From positions 146,020 through 210,019 of the forward strand of contig CAVONT010000016.1 of NCBI GenBank assembly GCA_963697365.1: a stretch of DNA of 64,000 nucleotides, in the 5' to 3' direction. Below the pieces are notes generated by a model. The model had not been told where the DNA came from, searched no databases, and saw only the letters and a list, made by a program, of their open reading frames with translations. How positions within the stretch are numbered: position 1 is the first letter of the stretch; each line of letters opens with the position of its first letter. Shown piece by piece: positions 53,611-62,583 of this stretch. The stretch is from CAIXZV01 sp963697365 (GTDB taxonomy: Bacteria > Chloroflexota > Limnocylindria > Limnocylindrales > CSP1-4). The position numbers and the translations under genes are program-made.

Positions 53611-53616
53611 TAGACT
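53611..53616 (+). promoter_or_regulatory. -10 element TAGACT of the PLP decarboxylase
   Basis: TAGACT is 7 bases before the GTG start, with no Shine-Dalgarno between. Confidence 0.5.
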
Positions 53617-53623
53617 CGACTGC

Positions 53624-55145
53624 GTGACCACGCACGACCCCAACTTGCTCGATCCCGCCCAGGCCGAGGGCCTCGGCGACATGGACCCGGAGGCCTTCCG
53701 GGCCGCCGCTCATGTCGTGGTGGACCGCATCGCGGACTACCTCGCCACGCTCGAGGACTATGCCGTGCTGCCGGCCATCGAGCCCGGCTCCATCCGGCCG
53801 CAGTTGAGCGCCCACGCACCTGATGCGCCTGAGTCGATGGGGGCGATCCTCGCCGACGTCGACCGGCTTGTCTTCCCGAACGCCACCCACTGGCAGCACC
53901 CGGGGTTCTTCGCCTACTTCGCGACCAGCGCGTCCGGCCCCGGGATGCTGGGCGAGTTCCTGACCGCCGCGCTGGGCCAGAACCCGATGCTCTGGCGGAC
54001 CTCGCCGATCGGCACCGAGCTCGAGGGTGTCGTCGTGCGCTGGCTGGCCGAGGCGCTGGGCCTGCCCGATGCATTCGACGGCCTGCTCACCGACACGGCG
54101 TCCACCTCGACGCTCATCGCGCTCGCTGCCGCACGCGAGGCGGCCGGCCTCGACGCGGCTGCCGGAGGCCTCGCCGACCGCGGGCTCGGGAAGCTGCGCG
54201 TCTATGCGTCCGCCGAGGCGCACAGCTCGATCGAGAAGGCGTGCATGACGCTGGGCCTCGGGCGGGCATCCCTCGTCAAGATCCCCACCAACGACCGCTT
54301 CGAGCTGGACGCGGCGGCGCTCGAGGCCGTGATCGGAGCCGACCGGGCGGCCGGGCACCGTCCGATCGCCATCGTCGCCACGGTTGGCACCACGTCATCG
54401 ACGTCGGTCGACCCGGTGTCGGCGATCGCGGACATCGCGGAGCGCGAGGGCCTGTGGCTCCACGTGGACAGCGCGTATGCCGGCGTGGTGGCCCTGCTGC
54501 CCGACAGGCGCGGGCCGTTCGCCGGCTGGGAGCGGGCGGACTCGATCGTCGTGAACCCGCACAAGTGGCTGTTCACGCCGCTCGATGCATCGCTCCTGCT
54601 CACGCGGCGCATGGACATGCTGCGCGCGGCGTTCAGCCTGGTGCCGGAGTACCTGCGCACGCTGGACCGGGTCCAGCCCGTCCTCGACTACACCGAGTAC
54701 CAGCCGCAGCTCGGACGCAGGATGCGCGCACTCAAGCTCTGGATGCAGATCCGCTGGTTCGGCCTGGACGGGCTGCGCCGCCGGATCGAGGGCCACCTCG
54801 CGGAGGCCGGAGCGATTCGCCGGCTGGATCGACGCGGACCCGGCGTGGGAGCGCCTCGCCCCGGTGCCGTTCTCGACCGTCTGCTTCCGCTGGCGTCCCG
54901 CGTCGCTTGCCGGGCGCGAGCACGAGCCCGAGGTGGCCGCCTGGCTCGACGAGGCCAACACCGCGCTCATGGACGGTGTCAACCGCACCGGACGCGTCTT
55001 CCTGTCGCACACGCGCCTCGCCGGCCGCTTCACGATCCGTCTCGCCATCGGCAACCTGCGCACCGAGCCACGCCACGTGGACCTCGCGTGGGAGCTGCTG
55101 CAGGCCGAGGCCGGCCGGTTGCGGGAACTGCGCCCGCTACCCTGA
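53624..55145 (+). CDS. Group II pyridoxal-dependent amino acid decarboxylase (one frame break)
   Basis: This resembles aromatic-L-amino-acid/tyrosine-type decarboxylases of about 500 residues. The N-terminal HWQHPGFFAYFATSAS and GTELEGVVVRWLAEALGLP are typical. The PLP region has WLHVDSAYAG and the lysine in NPHKWLFTPLD. The frame moves +1 near base 54813; the C-terminal part reads FAGWIDADPAWERLAPVP to FRLSIG-like FTIRLAIGNLRTE. The substrate cannot be told (Trp, Phe, Tyr and DOPA are possible). A small dimeric-barrel gene follows 29 bases later. Confidence 0.9.
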
Positions 55146-55174
55146 TCAGGTCGCCACCCGAGGAGTCCCAGCCC

Positions 55175-55534
55175 GTGTCCAAGCCCGTCGAGGTCCTGTA
55201 CTTCTACCGCACTCGTTGGGGTGCCCATGACGAGTTCGTGGCGCTCTTCCGCAAGAACCACTGGCCGATCCTGCGCGAGCAGTGGGCGGCCGGCCGCTAC
55301 ACCGGCGTCGAACTGGCGACAGCGCGGTTCCACGGCACCGGCGATGCGGCCTGGGACGTGATGGTCTCCATCACGTACCGGGACTGGGCGGCCATCCAGG
55401 AGCACAGCGACCCCGAGCTCGTGCTCCGCCTCTACCCGGACCAGGAGGCGTTCGCGGCGGAGGAGCGCCGGCGCTTCGAGCTGCTCGAGGCGCACTGGGA
55501 CGTCGTGCTGGAGCCGCAGGTCCTGGAGCGCTAG
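55175..55534 (+). CDS. Small dimeric alpha/beta-barrel-like protein
   Basis: This 119-residue protein has an EVLYFYRTRWGAHDEFVALF start and a second half DVMVSITYRDWAAIQEHSD, the two-strand pattern of NIPSNAP/dimeric alpha-beta barrel proteins. The GTG start has GAGGAG 10-15 bases upstream. It probably shares a transcript with the decarboxylase. No function is assigned. Confidence 0.65.
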   Translation: MSKPVEVLYFYRTRWGAHDEFVALFRKNHWPILREQWAAGRYTGVELATARFHGTGDAAWDVMVSITYRDWAAIQEHSDPELVLRLYPDQEAFAAEERRRFELLEAHWDVVLEPQVLER

Positions 55535-55578
55535 GCGCGCCGGAGGCGCCAGCGCTCTACGGCCAGCCGTTCGCTGGG

Positions 55579-55731
55579 ACCGAACGCTTCTGCGTCGACC
55601 TTGCGATGCGCTCACTCGTACCGAACGCTTGGACGCCTGCGGGCCCAGGACCGGCCCTTGGCGTGCGCTGCTCCAGGCGAGACGTTCGGTCGCACCGATC
55701 ACAGCGCGGCATCGGTGTGAAACCGTTCGGT
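55579..55731. promoter_or_regulatory. Cluster of four ACCGAACG motifs, two in each orientation
   Basis: ACCGAACGCTT occurs at 55579 and 55620, and its inverted core CGTTCGGT at 55683 and 55724. Both pairs are spaced 41 bases (about four helical turns). The arrangement suggests a protein-binding array or a decayed repeat; no gene is directly adjacent on the plus strand until 56152. Confidence 0.35.
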
Positions 55732-55789
55732 CTGGCCGAACAGACGGAGCGCGGCGGATTCGTATCAGCCCGTGTGGGTGCCTGCCAGA

Positions 55790-55952
55790 TGTTGCCCGCA
55801 CCCGGCGAGTAGCTCGTGGCGACGATCGAGTCCGCGATCACCGTCTGAGCTCGGATCACGCCCGGCGCCTCGACCATCGGCGCATTGAGGCCGATGTGGG
55901 CGGCGTTGATCGTGTGGTCTCCTCCCGGCGCGCGAGACCCATCGGCGGGCAA
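55790..55952 (-). pseudogene. Coding-like fragment, possibly of a phage-tail or beta-helix type protein
   Basis: On the minus strand the frame reads HTINAAHIGLNAPMVEAPGV then IVATSYSPGAGNIW with consistent G/C third codon positions. It has no proper start codon (only a TTG) and loses coding character after NIW. The repeating small beta-strand pattern recalls spike or baseplate proteins. It is probably a gene fragment; the remainder of 55535-56151 has no supported gene. Confidence 0.35.
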
Positions 55953-56151
55953 GGCAGCGGTGAGGTCCCTTGGTCAACTCGAATGCTAGACGCGGCCACG
56001 CGGCCCGTCCCTTCCCGATCGTGCCGGTCCGTTGCCCGAACGTGCCGATCCGCTCCGCGAACACGCCCTCTCGCACCAGCAGCCCCGATCCGCGATACTT
56101 GCGCCCACCAACTGACCCGACCCGTCATCCCCGCCGGAGGCCGACGCTCCC

Positions 56152-56541
56152 GTGCCGCCCATCACCGAACTCACCCGCATCGAGCCAGTCCACCTCGCCC
56201 GGCTGCAGAAGCAGGGGATCTTCACCACGGGCATCCTGCTCGAAGCCTCCGAGACGCCCACGCGCCGCCAGTCGATGGCGGACCACGTGGCGGCCACCAC
56301 CAACGACGTCCTGGTCTGGCGTGACGAGGCGCTGATGCTCAACCTCGCGGGCTTCGGCCCAGCCGAGCACCGGATCATGGCCGAGGCACGCATCCAGGGG
56401 CTCGCGGACCTGCTCGCCCTGGATCTCGCGGGCTTCCGGGCACGGGTCCATGCCGCCGCCACCGAGCTCGAGGTCGCGGAGCCCGATCCGCTGATGGTCG
56501 AGACGTGGTGGGAGCAGGCCCGGACCCTCGAGGAGGCATAG
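56152..56541 (+). CDS. DUF4332-like helix-hairpin-helix protein
   Basis: This 129-residue soluble protein consists of helix-hairpin-helix-like repeats: LTRIEPVHLARLQKQGIFTT, VLVWRDEALMLNLAGFGPAE and RIQGLADLLALDLAGFRARV. This matches DUF4332, in which HhH pairs suggest nucleic-acid or protein binding. The GTG start is used. It is followed 20 bases later by a membrane protein gene. Confidence 0.75.
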   Translation: MPPITELTRIEPVHLARLQKQGIFTTGILLEASETPTRRQSMADHVAATTNDVLVWRDEALMLNLAGFGPAEHRIMAEARIQGLADLLALDLAGFRARVHAAATELEVAEPDPLMVETWWEQARTLEEA

Positions 56542-56561
56542 CCCGCGCGCCGGGCAAGGTC

Positions 56562-57227
56562 ATGCTCCGCTCTGTCGCCAGCGTCCTTGGGGCCATCGTC
56601 ACCGGCATCGCGACGCTCGTCGTCCTGCTCGCACTCGCGATCCTGCCGTTCCTCAACCCAGTGTGGGTCGGGTTCGGCCAGGAGCGGGCGCAGGCGGAGG
56701 CGTGGACGGGCTTCACGCAGGCGCAGCTGGCCGCGGTCACCGGTGAGATCCTGGTCGACCTCGTCCTCGGGCCGCCCGACTTCGATGTCACCCTGGACGG
56801 CGCGCCCGTGCTCAACGAGCGCGAGCGCGGCCACATGCGCGACGTGCGCGACGTGTTCGCGAGGTTCTACCTCGTCGCGGCTGGGGCCGCGGTGCTGCTC
56901 GTCGTGCTCCGCGTGATGGCGCGAACCCCGGAGTCTCGCGCCCACTACTGGACGCGACTCCGGCGGACCGGCCTTGCAGTCGCCGTGGGAACGGTGGTGG
57001 TCGGGCTCGTGGGTGTCGTCTTCTTCGACACGGCGTTCGAGATCTTCCACCAGACGTTCTTCCCGGCCGGCAACTACCTCTTCGATCCGCGCACGGAGCG
57101 CCTTGTCCAGCTGTTCCCGCAGCAGTTCTGGGTCGAGTCCACGATCGCCGTCGGTGGTCTGCTTGTCGGACTGGCCCTCGGCCTCGCGTGGCTGGCCGGA
57201 CGCCGGGCGCGGGCGGCCCTGGCGTGA
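56562..57227 (+). CDS. TIGR01906/DUF1461-type integral membrane protein
   Basis: This 221-residue protein has four hydrophobic segments (about 6-28, 105-125, 140-160, 190-212). An outside loop contains TGEILVDLVLGPPDFDVTL and a later segment DTAFEIFHQTFFPAGNYLFD, the most conserved part of this family. The family is known only as membrane proteins of unknown function, common in Firmicutes and Chloroflexota. The stop overlaps the next gene's GTG by 4 bases. Confidence 0.85.
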   Translation: MLRSVASVLGAIVTGIATLVVLLALAILPFLNPVWVGFGQERAQAEAWTGFTQAQLAAVTGEILVDLVLGPPDFDVTLDGAPVLNERERGHMRDVRDVFARFYLVAAGAAVLLVVLRVMARTPESRAHYWTRLRRTGLAVAVGTVVVGLVGVVFFDTAFEIFHQTFFPAGNYLFDPRTERLVQLFPQQFWVESTIAVGGLLVGLALGLAWLAGRRARAALA

Positions 57228-58363
57228 ACGGCGGCCTGCCGGTGGGCAGCTTCCGCGGCGTCGCCATCAGGCTCTCGCCGGCCTGGATCCTGCTGGCGGC
57301 CGTGGTCACGGTGGTCGGCGCGTTGCAGGCGGCGGTCACCGCGCCCGACCTGCAAGGCGTCGCCCGATGGGCGCTGGGAGCCCTCATCGCCGCAGGCTTC
57401 CTCGTCTCGGTGGTTGCCCACGAGCTTGCGCATGCGCTTGTCGGCCGCCGGGTCGGCGTCCAGGTCGATCAGGTGATCGTCGGGTTCGCAGGCGGGATCG
57501 GGGCGGCGGTCGCACTGGCTCCGCGGCCGCGCGACGATCTTGCGATCGCGGTCGCGGGACCGGCCTTCTCGCTGGTGGCTGGAGCGGCGCTGCTGCTGAT
57601 GGCGCTGCTCGCAGACGTGGCTGGCGGCCCGCTTGCCGCGCTCGCCGGGGGCCTGATCATCGTGGGTGGCCTGAACCTGGTGCTGGGCGCTCTCAGCCTG
57701 CTGCCAGCCGTGCCGCTCGATGGAGCTCGCGCTATCCGCGCAGTCGCGCTTGCGAGGACGGGTGACGCGCAGCGGGCCAGCCGGATCACGGCGCGGGTCG
57801 GCCGGTACGCAGGGTGGGCGATGCTCGGGCTCGGCGTGGCGGTCTCGGCCACGGGCCGCCTGACCGAAGGACTGATGGTGATGGCACTGGGCTGGGTCCT
57901 GACTCGCAGCTCGCAGGCGTACGACCGCCGCTTGGGCCTTGAGGACCTCCTGCGCGATGCCACCGTGGTCGATGCGCTCGCGGAGGGCGGTCCGGTCGTC
58001 GGCCCGAACCTCACGATCGACACCTTCGCGGATCGCTTCGAGGGCGAGTCCAGCGTTCCTGCGATCGCCGTCGTGGACGAGGGACGGGTCCTGGGCGTCA
58101 TCGGCGTCCGGAGGCTGCAACGTCTCGGCCGGAAGCAGTTCGCGACGACGCGCGCGGCGGCCGTCATGGCGGTGCCGCCCGACGCCCCGATCCTGGCTCC
58201 CGGGAGCGCACTCCTGGATGCGGCGGAGGTCATGGACCGGGGCGGCCACGACGGACTCGCCGTCGTGGGCGAGGACGGCTTGCGTGGCCTGGTCACCAGC
58301 GCGGCGATCGGGCGCCTCATCCGCCGCAGGCTGGATGCGGCTGCGCCCTCCGGTGACAGCTGA
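57224..58363 (+). CDS. M50 site-2 protease with C-terminal CBS domains
   Basis: In this 379-residue protein the first 215 residues hold about six helices with the zinc motif VVAHELAHALVGRR and the third-ligand motif LLPAVPLDGARAI. The C-terminal half has two CBS domains (about 240-300 and 305-375), which bind adenine nucleotides and may regulate the protease. The GTG start overlaps the preceding stop. This Rip3/SpoIVFB-like arrangement is common in Actinobacteria and Chloroflexota; the substrate (an anti-sigma factor or similar) is unknown. Confidence 0.9.
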   Translation: MNGGLPVGSFRGVAIRLSPAWILLAAVVTVVGALQAAVTAPDLQGVARWALGALIAAGFLVSVVAHELAHALVGRRVGVQVDQVIVGFAGGIGAAVALAPRPRDDLAIAVAGPAFSLVAGAALLLMALLADVAGGPLAALAGGLIIVGGLNLVLGALSLLPAVPLDGARAIRAVALARTGDAQRASRITARVGRYAGWAMLGLGVAVSATGRLTEGLMVMALGWVLTRSSQAYDRRLGLEDLLRDATVVDALAEGGPVVGPNLTIDTFADRFEGESSVPAIAVVDEGRVLGVIGVRRLQRLGRKQFATTRAAAVMAVPPDAPILAPGSALLDAAEVMDRGGHDGLAVVGEDGLRGLVTSAAIGRLIRRRLDAAAPSGDS

Positions 58364-58480
58364 CGCAGCCGCACGACGCGCGGCAGGGGCCCGAACGACG
58401 GGCACGACGCGCCGACGCGCGGCATGGGCGCGCACGACCCCACCGCCTCCCGCTAGCATCCACGCCAGCAGGAGGAGCCC

Positions 58481-59071
58481 TTGGACCGCACTGATCCCAC
58501 TCGCGCGGAGCGCCGCCGACTCACCCACGTCGACCGCGGCGGACGGCCGCGCATGGTGGACGTCAGCGACAAGCCGCCGACCGCCCGGCGCGCCATCGCC
58601 GAGGCCGAGGTCGCGGTCTCCGCAGAGACCCTGAGCCTTGTGATCGACGGATCGGCCGCGAAGGGGGATGTCCTCACCGTCGCCGAGCTGGCGGGCGTCA
58701 TGGGCGGCAAGCGGACGTCTGACCTCATCCCGCTGTGCCATCCCATCGCGCTGACGGACCTGCTCGTGAGCGTCACGCCCGACCGCACCGCCTCCGTCCT
58801 GCGCATCCGTGCCGAGGCCGCCACGACCGGCCCGACCGGCGTGGAGATGGAGGCGATGACGGCGGCAGCCGTCGCCGCGCTCACCGTGTACGACATGGTC
58901 AAGGGCGTCGAGCGCGGCGTCGAGGTCCGCAACCTGCGCCTGGTCTCCAAGACCGGTGGCAAGAGCGGGGAGTGGCATCGCCCGCCGTCGGATGTGGACG
59001 CGCCCAGGCGGACCCGCAAGCCCGGCGAACGGATGGCCGGCCGCGTCGGCAAGCGGAAGCCTGCCGGATGA
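58481..59071 (+). CDS. moaC: Cyclic pyranopterin monophosphate synthase MoaC
   Basis: With MoaA, MoaC makes cPMP from GTP, the first intermediate of molybdenum cofactor. The sequence shows LTHVDRGGRPRMVDVSDK, GGKRTSDLIPLCHPIALTD and the GVEMEAMTAAAVAALTVYDM segment with the catalytic Lys-Gly. It is 196 residues with a basic C-terminal tail. The TTG start is supported by GGAGGAG 3-9 bases upstream. It overlaps the mogA-like gene by 4 bases. Confidence 0.95.
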   Translation: MDRTDPTRAERRRLTHVDRGGRPRMVDVSDKPPTARRAIAEAEVAVSAETLSLVIDGSAAKGDVLTVAELAGVMGGKRTSDLIPLCHPIALTDLLVSVTPDRTASVLRIRAEAATTGPTGVEMEAMTAAAVAALTVYDMVKGVERGVEVRNLRLVSKTGGKSGEWHRPPSDVDAPRRTRKPGERMAGRVGKRKPAG

Positions 59072-59622
59072 GCCCCGCCCGGCCGCCGCTCGCCAGCCGG
59101 ACCGCGTTCGTGCTCACGGTGAGCGACGGCTGCTTCGAGGGCACGCGGGCCGACGAGTCCGGGGACCGCCTGGAAGCGCGCCTGACCGGGCTCGGGTTCA
59201 CCGTGGAGCGGGCGGTGGTGCCCGATGCCGTGCCGGCCATCGCCGAGGCGATCAGCACGGCCGCGCTGCGCAACCGCCTGGTGGTGACCACCGGCGGCAC
59301 CGGCCTCACGCCCCGTGATGTGACCCCCCAGGCCACAGCGACCGTGATCGACTACGAGATCCCGGGTATCGCCGAGGCGATGCGCGCGGATGGCCGCACC
59401 CACACCCCGTTCGCAGTGCTCTCGCGTGGCCTTGTCGGCGTGCGCGGCGGCACCCTCGTCGTCAATGTTCCCGGCTCGCCCAAGGGTGCCCTGGAGAGCC
59501 TCGAGGCCGTCGTCCCCGTCCTCGAGCATGCCCTGGAGACCCTGGCGGGGCCGTTCGACCACGCAGCCGCAGCCGCAGCCGGGCGGACCGATCTGCCCGC
59601 CGGCACCCCGGAGGACGCCTGA
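59068..59622 (+). CDS. MogA/MoaB-type molybdopterin adenylyltransferase
   Basis: This enzyme adenylates molybdopterin before metal insertion. It has the TVSDGCFEGTRADESGD start, the TTGGTGLTPRDVTPQAT substrate motif and VNVPGSPKGALESLEAV. It is 184 residues with an Ala-rich end. It is coupled to moaC by an ATGA overlap. The molybdoenzyme that would use the cofactor is not in the window. Confidence 0.94.
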   Translation: MSPARPPLASRTAFVLTVSDGCFEGTRADESGDRLEARLTGLGFTVERAVVPDAVPAIAEAISTAALRNRLVVTTGGTGLTPRDVTPQATATVIDYEIPGIAEAMRADGRTHTPFAVLSRGLVGVRGGTLVVNVPGSPKGALESLEAVVPVLEHALETLAGPFDHAAAAAAGRTDLPAGTPEDA

Positions 59623-59625
59623 CCG

Positions 59626-61756
59626 ATGTTCGAGACCTTCTCGGAGGTTCCGTTCTACCCGCTGGTCTTCCCCGTCTTCTGGGGCGCCTTCGCGGTGTTC
59701 CTGGTGGTGGTCGGGCGCCACCTGCGCGTCATGCAGGCGGTCAAGGCCGACGGGCCGCGCGGCCTCACGGACACGGGCCGCCGTGCGTGGGGCCTCGTGC
59801 GCTACGCCATCATCCAGACCCGGATGTTCCGCGACGGGCCCGTCGGCGTCATGCACCTCGGGCTGTTCCTGGGCTCGACGATCCTGCTGCTGGGCAACGC
59901 GAACTTCGTGCTGGCCGGCCTGCCCCAGGCGATCGTCTCGATCCCGTTCGACGGGCTCCTCTGGACGCTGCTGGTGGCCATCCAGCAGATCGTCGCGGTG
60001 TTCGCCCTCGCCGCCGTCGCCGTGGCGGCCTACCGGCGGCTCGTGCTCCGGCCGTCGCGCCTGACCCTGTCGCGGACGGGTCTCCTGATCCTGCTGTTCA
60101 TCTTCCTCGTCGTCTCCACGGAGGTCCTCGCGCTCGTGTTCGAGGCGGCGGCGTACGGGCCGATCGAGGGGGCGTTCATCACCAACGCCCTCGCCGTGCC
60201 ACTCGAGGGCATGGACGAGGCGGCGCTGGAGGCTGCGTTCGGGATCCTGTGGTGGGCCCACGTGATCGTGCTCTCCGTGTTCCTCATCTACATCCCGTTC
60301 AACAAGCACTTCCACGTGTACGTGAGCTTCGTGAACGTCTGGTTCCGCAAGCTCACCCCGCGCGGCCAGCTGCCGGCGATGGACTTCGAGGACGAGAACG
60401 CGACGTTCGGCCTCAAGACCCTCGCCGACCTCTCGTGGAAGGACCTCCTCGACGGCTACACCTGCACCGAGTGCGGGCGCTGCCAGCAGGCCTGCCCGGC
60501 GTTCAACACCGGCAAGCCGCTCAACCCCAAGGCGATGATCATGGCCATCCGGGCCGAGGCGACCGCCGCCGAGCTGACCGTGCCCTACATCCCCAACTCG
60601 CCGGCGGTGCGCTCGACGTACGGCCTCGACGACACCCTCAAGATCGAGGCCGTCGAGCGGCCGCTGGTCGACGGGATCCTGAGCTACGACGCCACCTGGG
60701 ACTGCCTGACCTGCGGCGCCTGCGTGGAGGCCTGCCCGGTCCTCATCGAGCACGTTGACAAGATCGTCGGCATGCGCCGGAACATGGTCCTCGAGGACTC
60801 GAAGTTCCCCCACGAGCTCACATCGGTCTTCCGGGGCATGGAGAGCGTGTCCAACCCGTGGGGCCAGCCGCCCAGCGCGCGCCTGGACTGGACCAAGGGC
60901 CTGCCGTTCGCGGTGCGGACGGCGCAGGAGGTCAAGGCCGCGGGCGGACTCGATGCGCTCGAGGTCCTCTACTGGGTCGGCTGCGCTGCAGCCTTCGACG
61001 ACCGCAACAAGAAGGTCGCCCGCGCCGTGGCCACGCTGCCTCGATGCCGCCGGCGTCTCCTTCGCCGTCCTCGGCCAGGAGGAGAACTGCACCGGCGACC
61101 CCGCCCGCCGCATGGGCAACGAGTACGTCTACCAGATGCTGGCCAGCTCCAACATCGAGACGCTCAACAAGTACCGGATCGCCGAGAAGACGATCGTCAC
61201 CGCCTGCCCGCACTGCTTCAACACCATCGGCAACGAGTACGAGCAGATGGGCGGCAAGTTCGCCATCAAGCACCACAGCCAGTTCCTGACCGAGCTGCTG
61301 GCCTCCGGGCGCCTCGTGCTGGCCGACAACGGCCTGCCGCAGCGCAAGGTCACCTACCACGACTCCTGCTACCTGGCCCGCTACAACGGCGTCATCAAGG
61401 CGCCGCGCGAGGTCCTGGGCCAGGTCGATGGCGTCGAGCTGGTGGAGATGGAGAACCGCGAGCGCCAGACGTTCTGCTGCGGCGCCGGCGGCGGCCACAT
61501 GTGGATGGAGGAGAACCGCGGGACGCGCGTCAACGCGGCGCGCACCCTCCAGGTGCTTGACACCGGCGCCGACACGGTCGCCACGGCCTGTCCCTTCTGC
61601 ATGGTCATGCTCCGCGACGGCCTGACGGACGAGGGCCGAGGTCCGGACACGGAGAACCCGGTCACCAGCGCGGACATCAGCGAGCTCCTGGCGGCCGCGA
61701 TCGCCCCGTTCGGCGAGCGCGAGGTCCCGGAGAGCCGGCGCCTCAACGTCGTCTAG
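59626..61756 (+). CDS. Membrane Fe-S oxidoreductase, HdrDE-like with CCG domains (one frame break)
   Basis: This protein has about 710 residues. Residues 1-220 form five or six helices like a NarI/HdrE-type cytochrome-b subunit. Two 4Fe-4S motifs follow (CTECGRCQQACP and CLTCGACVEACP), then two CCG cysteine-rich domains as in HdrB/HdrD (TACPHCFNTIGNEY and the terminal TFCCGAGGGHMWMEE). One extra C near base 61042 shifts the frame; sense is kept. Such fusions pass electrons between the quinone pool and cytoplasmic donors such as electron-transfer flavoprotein. It may connect to the soluble Hdr/Mvh system at the window start, which is inference. Confidence 0.88.
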
Positions 61757-61979
61757 GCCTGGCATGGCAGCGCGCGGGACGTCGGCCGCCGCCCTCGAAG
61801 GAGGCCTCGGCGGCGGCGAGGGCCTCCGACGCGACGTGGAGCTCGGCCGGCGCGAGGCGCGCGGCGTCGCTCGTGCGGGCGTGCTCGTAGGCCTGCCGGG
61901 CGCCGAGCAGCTCGGGCGGGGCCTTCGGAGCGCAGGCGACGAGCGAGAGGGCGACGAGGGCGACGAAGCTGGATTTCAC
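61743..61979 (-). CDS. Truncated DUF4398-like lipoprotein
   Basis: A GTG with GGGAGA upstream starts MKSSFVALVALSLVACAPKA, a signal peptide with lipobox Cys. Then comes ELLGARQAYEHARTSDAARL and ELHVASEALAAAEASF, the DUF4398 helical pattern common in Myxococcota. After ASFE, near base 61790, the expected helices stop and the frame runs into the end of the Fe-S gene. The gene seems cut by the join of two sequences. Confidence 0.55.
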   Translation of the reverse strand: MKSSFVALVALSLVACAPKAPPELLGARQAYEHARTSDAARLAPAELHVASEALAAAEASFEGGGRRPARCHARPRRR

Positions 61980-61999
61980 GAGAGTCTCCCGGATGGCGA

Positions 62000-62359
62000 T
62001 CACTTGGCGGCCCGAAGCGCTGCGACCTTGGCGAGCGCGGCGTCGGCCGCGTCCTTGCTCTCGGTCTTCTCGTGCGACAGCAGGAGCGCGAGCTCCGCGT
62101 CGGCGGCCGCGCGGGTGAGCATGGACTTCGCCATCTCCTCCTCCCCGTCGGCGTTCGACGGCTCTCGGCCTCCGCGAGCTGCTCCTCGGCGAGCTGCAGG
62201 TGCAAGCGAGGCCTGGGGGAGCTCCTGGGCGCCCGAGACCTCCGCGCTGCGCATGGCGGAGGTGGCCGACGACGTTCCGAGGGTGTTCTGCTTCGCGCAC
62301 CCCAGGACGACGAGCGGCAGCAAGATTGTCGCGAATCGGACGGTCTGCATGGTCTTCAT
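62000..62359 (-). CDS. DUF4398-like lipoprotein
   Basis: The protein begins MKTMQTVRFATILLPLVVLG followed by the lipobox Cys. A helical part reads SGAQELPQAS, then in another frame LHLQLAEEQLAEAE, then in the first frame MLTRAAADAELALLLSHEKT and ends AKVAALRAAK. Two opposite frame changes lie near 62205 and 62160. It is about 120 residues and is paired with a second gene of the same type just downstream, an arrangement typical of Myxococcota envelopes. Confidence 0.6.
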   Translation of the reverse strand: MKTMQTVRFATILLPLVVLGCAKQNTLGTSSATSAMRSAEVSGAQELPQASLAPAARRGAARGGREPSNADGEEEMAKSMLTRAAADAELALLLSHEKTESKDAADAALAKVAALRAAK

Positions 62360-62396
62360 CTCCACATTTTTAGCTTTTCGGTGCATGACGCCGAGA

Positions 62397-62424
62397 ATTG
62401 TAGCACAGTCTCATTTTAAAGCAA
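62397..62424 (-). promoter_or_regulatory. Classical sigma70-type promoter
   Basis: On the minus strand TTGCTT (62419-62424) and TACAAT (62397-62402) are 16 bases apart. They lie in an AT-rich stretch upstream of the lipoprotein gene. No comparable -35/-10 pair was found before the genes to the left. Confidence 0.6.
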
Positions 62425-62583
62425 TGAAATCGTTTCAGATGCACCCGGGGCGGATCTCCTGCGGCACCGGCCGCAGGTCCGCTCCCTCGACTACGCCGAG
62501 CCGACATCCCTACGGATTCGTGAGTGCGTTCTGCAGGGTCCGTCGCTGCTCGCGATGCTTCGGAGCTCGCGCCGTCGCGATCC
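62425..62583. other. Intergenic stretch between kinase and lipoprotein genes
   Basis: No gene is supported. The left part is AT-rich compared with the rest of the window. Confidence 0.4.

Noticed and set aside
58364..58480. Repeated GACGCGCGGCA words between the M50-CBS gene and moaC
   Set aside because: Only two short imperfect copies; not enough to call a repeat or operator.
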